Shown in pieces: positions 22,793-29,429 of a stretch of 31,402 bases of DNA. Origin of the DNA: Thermoleophilia bacterium (GTDB lineage Bacteria; Actinomycetota; Thermoleophilia; Gaiellales; Gaiellaceae); the NCBI GenBank assembly GCA_016844515.1, contig JAERMP010000005.1:1-31402 (forward strand), written 5' to 3'. The notes under the pieces are model-generated. The model was not told the DNA's origin and did no database searches. It saw nothing but the letters and a program-made list of their open reading frames with translations. Positions within the stretch are counted from its first letter, which is position 1; each line of letters starts with the position of its first letter. The position numbers and the translations under genes are program-made.

Positions 22793-23806
22793 GTGGAGGT
22801 CGAGGCTCGAGTCGTTCGGCTCCAACTCGCCGAAACGTTCGTGATCGCCCGCGGTGCGACCGACTACGCGGATGTACTCCACGTCTCGGTGAGCCACGAA
22901 GGCGTGACCGGGATCGGCGAGGCGGCCCCGATCGAGCGCTACGGGGAATCCGTCGAGTCCGCCAAGGCGTTCGTGGAGGAGCACGCAGCGCTGATCGGCG
23001 ACGATCCGTTCGCCCTCGAGGACATTTGCGAGCGGCTGGCCGCCGCGCCACACGAGCAAGCAGCCAAAGCCGCGATCGACGGCGCACTCCACGACCTGCA
23101 GGGAAAGCTGCTCGGGATACCCGTGTTCCGACTCCTCGGGTTGCCTCGCTCGGGCCCGCCGACCTCGTGGACGGTGTGGCTCGGAGATCCCGACGACATG
23201 GCCCAGCGGGCTGAGTGGGCAGCACCGTCGTACCGACGCCTGAAGCTGAAGCTGGGCGGGGGAGATGGCCTCGACGTCGAGCGGGTGCGGGCCGTGCGCG
23301 GCGTCACGGACCTTCCACTCATGGTCGACGTCAACGAGTGGTGGTCGCTCGACGAGGCGCTCGAGAGCCTCCCGCGGCTGGCCGAGCTCGGCGTCGAGTA
23401 CTGCGAGCAGCCGCTTCGCGCGGGGGACGACGGGGGGAAGCTGCTGAAGGATCGTTCTGCGATCCCGATCTACGTCGACGAGGACTGCCACACCCTCGCC
23501 GACCTCCTCGCGTGCGCCGAGATCGCCCACGGCATCAACATCAAGCTCGCGAAGTCGGGAGGAATCCGCGAGGCGATCCGGATGGCGCATGCGGCGAGGG
23601 CGCTGCGCATGGGCGTGATGCTCGGGTGCATGCTCGAGTCGGGCCTCGGGATCGCCGCGGGATGTTGCGTCGCGCCGCTCTGCGACCACGTCGACCTCGA
23701 CGGCAACCTGTTGCTGCGCGAGGATCCGTACCCCGGGGTCGAGCTCGTCGACGGCGTGCAGGTTCCCGCACTCGCACCAGGCCTCGGAGTCAGCCACCGT
23801 GCGTGA
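22793..23806 (+). CDS. Enolase-superfamily epimerase (dipeptide-epimerase / DgcA-like)
   Basis: 337-residue member of the muconate-lactonizing subgroup of the enolase superfamily, which abstract a proton alpha to a carboxylate. The KxK base pair is Lys151/Lys153 (RRLKLKLGG), the metal ligands are Asp179 (VDVNEWW), Glu205 (CEQPL) and an Asp in VDEDC (229-231), and the opposite base is in INIKLAKSGG. This is the layout of L-Ala-D/L-Glu epimerases. A DUF1611 gene one position away suggests instead the N-acetyl-D-glutamate racemase role of DgcA, a relative reported in Pseudoalteromonas D-glutamate catabolism. The choice between peptidoglycan dipeptide recycling and D-Glu use is open. It overlaps the next gene by 8 nt. 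Confidence 0.87.
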   Translation: MEVEARVVRLQLAETFVIARGATDYADVLHVSVSHEGVTGIGEAAPIERYGESVESAKAFVEEHAALIGDDPFALEDICERLAAAPHEQAAKAAIDGALHDLQGKLLGIPVFRLLGLPRSGPPTSWTVWLGDPDDMAQRAEWAAPSYRRLKLKLGGGDGLDVERVRAVRGVTDLPLMVDVNEWWSLDEALESLPRLAELGVEYCEQPLRAGDDGGKLLKDRSAIPIYVDEDCHTLADLLACAEIAHGINIKLAKSGGIREAIRMAHAARALRMGVMLGCMLESGLGIAAGCCVAPLCDHVDLDGNLLLREDPYPGVELVDGVQVPALAPGLGVSHRA

Positions 23807-24593
23807 TGAGCTCGTTAGTGGGCTCTCGCATGACTTCGGCGTCCACCCGTACGCGAAGTGGCGAGGGGCGTTTTGGCGGCTCCTCTCGCTCGTTGACCTT
23901 GGGATCGAGCCGGGTCACGCGGCCGCGCTCGAGGCTGCGGAGCAGACGCTCGACTGGGTCGCGAGCCCGAGCCGAGTCGCTGCGATCCGACGACGACGAA
24001 TCGACGGGCGCGTCAGACGCTGCGCCTCCCAGGACGGCCTCGCCCTTCAGGCCTGCCTGCACGTTGGCATGCGAGGCGATCGGCGGCTCGACGCCATCGC
24101 CGAGTCCCTCGTCGACACGCAGTGGCCCGACGGCGGTTGGAACTGCGACGTGCGACCTCAGGTCACTCACTCGTCTTTCAACGAGACCTGGGGCCCGATC
24201 CTCGGCCTTGCTGCGTACGGCGCCGATGAGGCCGTCGCCCGCGGCACCGAGTTCCTCCTGCGGCATCGAGTCGTCTACTCCCATCGCACGGGGGAGCCAG
24301 CCCACCCGGTGCTGATGAAGCTCCACTTCCCGGCGTACTGGCACTACGACGCGCTCGTTGGGCTCAGGACGCTTGCCACCTCGGTCGGCCTCGACGAACC
24401 GCGCACTCGGGACGCGCTCGCTCTCATCGAGTCGAAGCGCCGCCCCGACGGCACCTGGCGTACAGAGGGCAAGTGGTGGAAGCGGCCAGGATCGAAAGGA
24501 AGCAACGTCGAGGCGGTCGACTGGGGAGACGCCGCGAACGACGTACTCACGGAACAGATCAAGGGCGTGCTCCAGACGGCCGGCCGGCTCTAG
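23799..24593 (+). CDS. Alpha/alpha-toroid (terpenoid-cyclase/prenyltransferase-like) protein
   Basis: 264-residue protein with repeats like the QW motifs of squalene-cyclase/protein-prenyltransferase toroids: VDTQWPDGGWNCD (about residue 107) and SKRRPDGTWRTEGKWW (about residue 210), plus the helical pairs HPYAKWRGAFWRLLSLVDLG and HYDALVGLRTLA. It lacks the DxDD acid motif of class II cyclases and is under half their length, so it is probably not a terpene cyclase; carbohydrate or peptide binding or processing is conceivable. It is translationally coupled between the epimerase and DUF1611 genes (8-nt overlap upstream). Its TAG stop forms the first three bases of the next gene's -10 box. Confidence 0.75.
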   Translation: MRDELVSGLSHDFGVHPYAKWRGAFWRLLSLVDLGIEPGHAAALEAAEQTLDWVASPSRVAAIRRRRIDGRVRRCASQDGLALQACLHVGMRGDRRLDAIAESLVDTQWPDGGWNCDVRPQVTHSSFNETWGPILGLAAYGADEAVARGTEFLLRHRVVYSHRTGEPAHPVLMKLHFPAYWHYDALVGLRTLATSVGLDEPRTRDALALIESKRRPDGTWRTEGKWWKRPGSKGSNVEAVDWGDAANDVLTEQIKGVLQTAGRL

Positions 24594-24596
24594 GCT
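24591..24596 (+). promoter_or_regulatory. -10 element (TAGGCT) of leaderless DUF1611 gene, overlapping a stop codon
   Basis: TAGGCT ends 6 nt before GTG 24603; its TAG is the stop codon of the toroid gene. Confidence 0.55.
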
Positions 24597-24602
24597 TCGA
24601 TC

Positions 24603-25628
24603 GTGGCGGAGCGGCGCATCCTCATCCTGGGCGAGGGGTTTTCCCATGATCCGCACTACGGGAAGACCATGCGCGGGATCATTCGCTACGGCCCGGACCC
24701 GGTCGTGGCGATCCTCGACTCGGCCCGCGCGGGAGAGATGCAGGACGGCATCCCCGTTGTGGGAACCGTCAATGACTCGCTCTGCTTCGACCCAACGGTC
24801 GCCGTGGTCGGCGTCGCGACGCAGGGCGGTCGGTTCCCGCCGGCCTGGCGCGAGCTCTTGAAGGGCTGCATCGCCAAGGGCCTCGACGTGGAGAGCGGCC
24901 TGCACGAGTTCATCTCGGAGGATCCAGAGCTGGCCGAGCTCGCCGAGAAGCACGGCGTCGAGCTGCGCGACCTCCGCAAGCCTCCGCAAGGCTTGAACGT
25001 CCCGACCGGCGCGAACCTCGAAGTGGACGCGAAGATCGTGCTCACGGTCGGGTCCGACTGCGCGATCGGAAAGAAGACGGTCGCCGTCGAGCTCGATCTC
25101 GAAGCGCGGCAGCGCGGCCTCGAATCCGCTTTCGTGCCCACGGGCCAGACCGGGATCGCGATCGCGGGGTGGGGGATAGCAGTCGACGCTGTCGTGTCCG
25201 ACTTCCTCGCGGGCGCTGCGGAACAGCTGGTCGTGGAGGGCGCCCGACGCGGAGGGAAGCTACTGCTCGTCGAAGGCCAGGGCTCGCTCGTTCATCCGAT
25301 GTACTCCGGAGTGACGCTCGGCCTCATCCACGGATCCGCGCCCCACGCCTTCGTCTTGTGTCATCGCGCCGGGTCGACCGAGATCGAAGGGTGCCCGGGA
25401 CACCCGATTCCGCCGCTCACGGAGCTCATCGAGCTCCACGAGCGAATCGCGCTCCAGCGGCGTCGCGCGAAGGTCGCTTGCATCGCGCTCAACACTGCGG
25501 ACTTCGAGAGGGACGAAGACGCGCGCGCCGAAATAGCCGCCGTTGCGGCCGAAACGGGTCTTCCCACGGACGACCCCTTGCGCTTCGGCGCCGGGTACCT
25601 GCTTGACGCGCTTCTCGCGCGGCTCTAG
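24603..25628 (+). CDS. DUF1611 protein (DgcN-like)
   Basis: 341-residue DUF1611 protein. An N-terminal Rossmann-like domain (RRILILGEGFSHDPHYGKTMRGIIRY, then VGVATQGGRFPPAWRELLKGCIAKGLDVESGLHEFISE) is followed by a P-loop domain with GSDCAIGKKT (150-159), PTGQTGIAIAGWGIAVDAVVSDF and EGQGSLVHPMYSGVTLGLIHGSAPHAFVLCHRAG. One characterised relative, DgcN, N-acetylates D-glutamate and works with the epimerase-like DgcA. The same pairing occurs here, so a D-amino-acid acyltransferase role is plausible but inferred. The TAGGCT box formed by its own stop codon (25626-25631) probably also drives the next gene. Confidence 0.85.
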   Translation: MAERRILILGEGFSHDPHYGKTMRGIIRYGPDPVVAILDSARAGEMQDGIPVVGTVNDSLCFDPTVAVVGVATQGGRFPPAWRELLKGCIAKGLDVESGLHEFISEDPELAELAEKHGVELRDLRKPPQGLNVPTGANLEVDAKIVLTVGSDCAIGKKTVAVELDLEARQRGLESAFVPTGQTGIAIAGWGIAVDAVVSDFLAGAAEQLVVEGARRGGKLLLVEGQGSLVHPMYSGVTLGLIHGSAPHAFVLCHRAGSTEIEGCPGHPIPPLTELIELHERIALQRRRAKVACIALNTADFERDEDARAEIAAVAAETGLPTDDPLRFGAGYLLDALLARL

Positions 25629-25674
25629 GCTGCGAACGGCGTGCGGGCAGTGGGGAGCCCGCGAAGGTATTTCA

Positions 25675-27111
25675 ATGCGACTCCTCGCTGCGGCAACGGT
25701 TCTCACCGTGGCGCTCCTGACCGGAGCGTCGGTTGGCATGGCCGCGGATATCGGCGCCAACGACGACTCCGCGAAGTATTCGGACGACGCCGGCAGCGCC
25801 ATGTACAGCGACATGACAAGCCTCGGGCTCCGGCAAACGGTGATCGGCGTGCGCTTCAAGCCCAGCGAGTCCGTCGTCATCCAGGACAAGCAGCTCCTCG
25901 ACCGCGTGATCCCGAACGCCGTGGCCTCCGGCCTCCGCGTCGTCCTGGCCGTCTACCCGTACCCGCCGAAGGAGATCGAAGCAGGCCTCGGCTCGCCTTC
26001 CCTCTTTGCAGCGTACGTCGGGGTCCTTGCCTCGATCTATCCGCAGGTGAAGCAGTTCGTCATCGGAAACGAGCCGAACCAGCCGGCTTTCTGGCGCCCG
26101 CAGTTCGACTCGACGGGGGCGAACGCGTCGGCTGCGTCGTTCGGGCCCTATCTCGCAGCGGCGTACGACACCCTGAAATTGGTCGACCCGGAGATCTCGG
26201 TGGTCGGGGTCGGTCTCTCGCCGCGCGGCAACGACCGGCCCGACGCAAAGAACAACATCTCGACCTCGCCGGTTCGGTTCCTGCGCGCGCTCGGAGCCTG
26301 GTATCGCAGGAGCGGGCGGACGCGTCCACTCATGGATGCCTTCAGCTTCCATCCGTACCCGAACGAGGCGACCGACCCGCTCGAGCGCGGATACGCATGG
26401 CCGAACGCCGGATTCGCCAACCTCGATCGGCTCAAGCAGGCTTTGTGGGACGCATTCCACGGGACCGGTCAACCGACGACGGTGGAGGGGTTGCGACTCC
26501 ATCTCGACGAGGTCGGCTGGCAGGTCGATACATCCGGGCGCCCGGGCTACCACGGTCTCGAGAACGTTCCGGTCACTGACGAGCTGACTCAAGCTGCGAT
26601 CTATGACCGGTTGATCCGCCAGGCGGCCTGCGACCCGGACATCGCCGAAGTCAGCTTCTTCGGGTTCCGAGATGACGGCCTGCGGACCGGCTTCCAGGCG
26701 GCGCTGCAGCGCACCGACGGTTCTACCCGCCCTGCCGCCGCAGCCGTGCGAGCTGCGATCGCCGAGACCCAGGACGGCTGCGGCGGGCAGGAGCTCCGCT
26801 GGGGGCCCGGGGCCGAGGTCGTCGGTGCAGAGGTAGCCGTGGGCGCGATTGCATCGGAGGTGACCGCGCGGATCGCGGTGGGCGAGGACGCCCGCGCGAA
26901 GGTGTGCGTGCGATCACTCGTGCAGTCGCATGCACTGGTGGCCCGTGCCCGTTGCCGGGTTGCCATGATCAAGGGCCTTCGGCCATCGAGCGTGGCTGTT
27001 CCGGCGCCGGCGGGGGCTTGGAGTCGGGTGGAGGTGGCCGTCGAGCTCAAGGCGGAGTCCAACCGAACCCGACGGACGCTCATCGTTCGCCGGGCGTCGC
27101 TGACTCCCTGA
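25675..27111 (+). CDS. Secreted TIM-barrel glycoside-hydrolase-like protein
   Basis: 478-residue exported protein from ATG 25675, with GAAGG 8 nt upstream. Signal peptide 1-23 (LLAAATVLTVALLTGASVGMA). The TIM-barrel domain (about 25-385) has the retaining GH-A pattern: Glu133 in VIGNEPNQPAFW as acid/base and Glu279 in LHLDEVGWQ as nucleophile, with DAFSFHPYPN and FFGFRDDGLRTGFQAAL. It resembles GH5/GH39-like proteins but I cannot assign a family or a sugar. A C-terminal beta-rich domain of about 85 residues follows. The leader of about 36 nt starts from TAGGCT at 25626-25631. The stop lies 2 nt before the -35 box of the SOS promoter. Confidence 0.82.
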   Translation: MRLLAAATVLTVALLTGASVGMAADIGANDDSAKYSDDAGSAMYSDMTSLGLRQTVIGVRFKPSESVVIQDKQLLDRVIPNAVASGLRVVLAVYPYPPKEIEAGLGSPSLFAAYVGVLASIYPQVKQFVIGNEPNQPAFWRPQFDSTGANASAASFGPYLAAAYDTLKLVDPEISVVGVGLSPRGNDRPDAKNNISTSPVRFLRALGAWYRRSGRTRPLMDAFSFHPYPNEATDPLERGYAWPNAGFANLDRLKQALWDAFHGTGQPTTVEGLRLHLDEVGWQVDTSGRPGYHGLENVPVTDELTQAAIYDRLIRQAACDPDIAEVSFFGFRDDGLRTGFQAALQRTDGSTRPAAAAVRAAIAETQDGCGGQELRWGPGAEVVGAEVAVGAIASEVTARIAVGEDARAKVCVRSLVQSHALVARARCRVAMIKGLRPSSVAVPAPAGAWSRVEVAVELKAESNRTRRTLIVRRASLTP

Positions 27112-27113
27112 TC

Positions 27114-27142
27114 TTGACAGCGAACATATGTTCGTTTACTGT
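27114..27142 (+). promoter_or_regulatory. Consensus promoter of the SOS-controlled LysM gene
   Basis: -35 TTGACA (27114-27119), a 17-bp spacer, -10 TACTGT (27137-27142). It is the best sigma-70-type promoter in the window. The ATG begins 9 nt after the -10, so the transcript is predicted to be leaderless. Confidence 0.85.
27121..27134. promoter_or_regulatory. LexA (SOS) box 1
   Basis: CGAACATATGTTCG, a perfect palindrome identical to the core Gram-positive/actinobacterial LexA operator. It fills the spacer between the -35 and -10, so bound LexA would block RNA polymerase. Confidence 0.9.
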
Positions 27143-27143
27143 G

Positions 27144-27157
27144 CGAACAGATGTTCG
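27144..27157. promoter_or_regulatory. LexA (SOS) box 2, containing the start codon
   Basis: CGAACAGATGTTCG, one central pair off a perfect palindrome. It spans the predicted transcription start, and its ATG (27151-27153) is the start codon of the LysM protein. Confidence 0.85.
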
Positions 27158-27390
27158 GTCGGATCGTTATCGTCGTTCTTGTCGCAGCGGTGCTGTGGGC
27201 CGTTCTCGCCCGAGATACCGGCGCTGGCCCGCAGCCGCGGTACCACACAGTCCAACAAGGCGAGACGCTGTGGGTGATTGCGGCGGAGAGCTACGGCGGC
27301 GATCCTCGCGAGGGCGTTTGGAAGCTGCAGACGCGCAACGAGCTGGCCGGTACGACGATCGTGCCGGGGCAGCGGCTAGTGCTGCCGTAG
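27151..27390 (+). CDS. SOS-induced LysM membrane mini-protein (YneA/ChiZ-like cell-division suppressor)
   Basis: 79-residue protein: one N-terminal membrane helix (residues 4-20, RIVIVVLVAAVLWAVLA), a short linker, then a single LysM domain (about 30-79, YHTVQQGETLWVIAAESYGG... GTTIVPGQRLVLP) that should bind peptidoglycan outside the membrane. The architecture and control match YneA of Bacillus and the LysM part of ChiZ (Rv2719c) of mycobacteria, which halt division during DNA damage. Two LexA boxes overlap its promoter and start codon. Unlike those species, no lexA gene is adjacent here. Function is inferred from architecture and regulation together; there is no close sequence proof. Confidence 0.85.
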   Translation: MFGRIVIVVLVAAVLWAVLARDTGAGPQPRYHTVQQGETLWVIAAESYGGDPREGVWKLQTRNELAGTTIVPGQRLVLP

Positions 27391-27422
27391 GCACACCGCA
27401 TCCACGAGCGGTTCGAGGCTGA

Positions 27423-27428
27423 TAGAAA
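27423..27428 (+). promoter_or_regulatory. -10 element (TAGAAA) of leaderless NTF2-like gene
   Basis: TAGAAA ends 7 nt before ATG 27436; no Shine-Dalgarno sequence. It suggests this gene is transcribed apart from the SOS gene. Confidence 0.45.
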
Positions 27429-27435
27429 CCGTCCC

Positions 27436-27888
27436 ATGGCTTCTGATCGCATCCTCGAGTTGCTCCGGCGTCCGGTGGACGTGGATGAGTACGCCGAGAT
27501 CCGCGAGCTCTGGAAGACACATTCGATCGCCGAGGACAACCGCGACCTGCCCGGCCTGATCTCGACCCTCACCGAAGACTGCGTGTACGAGGTGGTGGGC
27601 ACCGGAGCGCGCTGGGAAGGACACGAGGGAGCTGCTCGCTTCTACACCGAGCTTCTCACGGCGTTTCCCGACATTCGCTTCGACCTCGAGTACATCGTGA
27701 TCGGGCCCCAGGGCGTGTGCGAGGAGGCGCGGGTCACCGCGACACAGCAGGCGAAGTGGCTCGACCGCGAGCCGACGGGCGAGCGGCTCGAATGGCGGAA
27801 TGCGATCTTCTTCCCCTGGGATCCAGCCACGAAGAAGTTCAAGGGCGAGATGGTCTACACGGACCTTGCGCAGACCGGAATCCGCTGA
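27436..27888 (+). CDS. NTF2-like/SnoaL-like domain protein
   Basis: 150-residue single-domain protein with the cone-like NTF2/SnoaL pattern: an N-terminal helix pair (EYAEIRELWKTHSIAEDNRDLPGLISTLTEDCVYEVVGTG), WEGHEGAARFYTELLTAFPDIRFDLEYIVIG, and C-terminal strands (RLEWRNAIFFPWDPATKKFKGEMVYTDL). Members include polyketide cyclases, isomerases and binding proteins. Nothing nearby identifies the ligand, and the partial catalytic residues seen are not enough to claim an enzyme. Its last codons belong to the first copy of a tandem repeat. Confidence 0.75.
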   Translation: MASDRILELLRRPVDVDEYAEIRELWKTHSIAEDNRDLPGLISTLTEDCVYEVVGTGARWEGHEGAARFYTELLTAFPDIRFDLEYIVIGPQGVCEEARVTATQQAKWLDREPTGERLEWRNAIFFPWDPATKKFKGEMVYTDLAQTGIR

Positions 27889-28033
27889 CGCGCGGATTCC
27901 GGTCGCGCGAATATTCCTGAAGGCGTCCGCTTTTGCGGCCGCTGGCGCGGCGTTAGATCGGGAATGCGCTCACGCGCGGAAGCCGACCGCGCGAAAATCC
28001 CTGAAGGCGTAGGCTTTGCCGCCGCTGGGCGCG
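27873..28033. repeat. Two-copy imperfect tandem repeat with internal hairpins
   Basis: Copies at about 27873-27949 and 27956-28033 are roughly 80% identical at an offset of 84 nt, both containing cctgaaggcgt and gccgctgg. Each holds a hairpin, e.g. cgcgcgg...ccgcgcg at 27972-27992. The first copy includes the last codons and stop of the NTF2-like gene. The array lies between convergent genes and may act as terminators. Confidence 0.6.
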
Positions 28034-28057
28034 CATCCGACCGGTGACTGACCTCGC

Positions 28058-29371
28058 CTAGACCGCTACGACGGCTGCGGTCGGCGCCTCGGGCGGCAGG
28101 ACCTCGGCCGGTCGGCGACGCGCCATCTCCCAGAACGCGTCGACCACGATCGGGTTGAACTGCTTCCCGCGGCCCGCGCGGATCTGGAGCATGGCTTCGT
28201 TGATATGGAGTGCGACGGCATAGGGCCGGTCGGTCGTCATGGCGTCCCAGGCATCCGCGATCGCGATGATGGCCGCCTCGATGGGGATGTCCTCGCCGCT
28301 GAGGCCGTCGGGATAGCCGAGCCCGTCCCAGCGTTCATGGTGATGGCGGATTACCGGAACGGAGTCATGGAGCGACGAGATCCGCGAGATGATCTCGGCT
28401 CCACGTGTGACGTGCTCGCGCATGACGGCCACTTCGGCCGGGTTCAGCCGTTCCGGCTTCGTGAGAATCGAGTCGGGTATCCCGATCTTGCCGATGTCGT
28501 GGAAGAGCGCAGCCATGCCGAGTGCTCCAAGCTGCCTGGCTGACAGGCGCAGATCACGTCCGATCGCGAGGGCGACCCTGCGGACGCGCTGCGAGTGGCC
28601 GGCGGTGTACGGGTCGCGAGCCTCGACCGCCGCGTTCAGGGTCTCGATCGTCTCGAGAAGCGTCGCCTCGAGCTGGCGCGACGATTCGAGGAGCTCCCGC
28701 GACCGCGATTCGAGATCGTCGTTCTGCGCGTGGAGCCGCCACGACGCTCCTCGCACCAACAGTGCGAGTGCGAGCCAGAGAGCACCGAACACGATGACGA
28801 CTGCGACCCAGATGGTCCGCTTCGAGCCCGCGACCGCCGCCTCGACCACGCCGGCGTCGAGGGCCACCTCGGCCGCGCCCACTTGAGCTCCCTTGGCCGA
28901 ATTGAGAGCTGCCCAGACCTTGACCACGGGAGGCGCCTTGCCATGTGGATCGACGATCGAAGCACTCGGCTCTCCGGTGTGGATCGCCTGCTTGAGATCC
29001 GGGCTCGACCGACGACGACCGACCCTGCCGGGGTGGGTCGTCGAGAACACGAGACGTCCTTCGCGCGAGTAGACGCTCAGCCCGCGGACGTCTTTGGGAA
29101 GCCGGACGGTGTTCGTGAGTCGGCGGAACGTCCGACGCGTGACCACGACCCGATTCCCCCGGACGACGGTCGGCGCCAGCACGGCATCCACGTACTCGCC
29201 GACGTCGTGCGCGTTGTCCTCGAGTGCGGATTTCCGGAGATCGTTGGAGAGTGTCGACGAGAGCGCGACAGCGCCCACGGCGAGAATCACCGCCGACGCG
29301 ATGAGGAAGGTCCGGAGCAGAGTCAGAGACCGGAGCAGCCCGGACGAGCGGTATGCCCGCTTTCGCCGCAT
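28058..29371 (-). CDS. Membrane HD-GYP phosphodiesterase with extracytoplasmic sensor
   Basis: 437 residues from ATG 29371. Membrane helix 1 (about 14-37, LLRTFLIASAVILAVGAVALSST), an extracytoplasmic region of about 150 residues (dCache/sCache-like, VRGLSVYSREGRLVFSTTHPG), helix 2 (about 188-208, IWVAVVIVFGALWLALALLV), a coiled coil (NDDLESRSRELLESSRQLEATLLETIETL), then the HD-GYP domain: AAVEARDPYTAGHSQRV, HDIGKIGIPD, HHERWDGLGYPDGLSGEDIPIEA and IADAWDAMTTDRPY. All catalytic HD and GYP elements are intact, so cyclic-di-GMP hydrolysis is expected. No GGDEF gene is nearby. It is divergent from RNase Z. Confidence 0.9.
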   Translation of the reverse strand: MRRKRAYRSSGLLRSLTLLRTFLIASAVILAVGAVALSSTLSNDLRKSALEDNAHDVGEYVDAVLAPTVVRGNRVVVTRRTFRRLTNTVRLPKDVRGLSVYSREGRLVFSTTHPGRVGRRRSSPDLKQAIHTGEPSASIVDPHGKAPPVVKVWAALNSAKGAQVGAAEVALDAGVVEAAVAGSKRTIWVAVVIVFGALWLALALLVRGASWRLHAQNDDLESRSRELLESSRQLEATLLETIETLNAAVEARDPYTAGHSQRVRRVALAIGRDLRLSARQLGALGMAALFHDIGKIGIPDSILTKPERLNPAEVAVMREHVTRGAEIISRISSLHDSVPVIRHHHERWDGLGYPDGLSGEDIPIEAAIIAIADAWDAMTTDRPYAVALHINEAMLQIRAGRGKQFNPIVVDAFWEMARRRPAEVLPPEAPTAAVVAV

Positions 29372-29415
29372 GCTCTGTGTATCGGCGCAGAACGGGGGAA
29401 CTTTGAGCGCGTGAC

Positions 29416-29421
29416 TACAAT
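29416..29421 (+). promoter_or_regulatory. -10 element (TACAAT) of leaderless RNase Z gene
   Basis: TACAAT ends 8 nt before GTG 29430; the intervening ccgccgcc holds no ribosome binding site. Confidence 0.55.
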
Positions 29422-29429
29422 CCGCCGCC

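Noticed and set aside
23790..24989. 399-codon minus-strand frame opposite the toroid gene
   Set aside because: Shadow frame with no recognisable domain; both + strand genes it covers are family-like.
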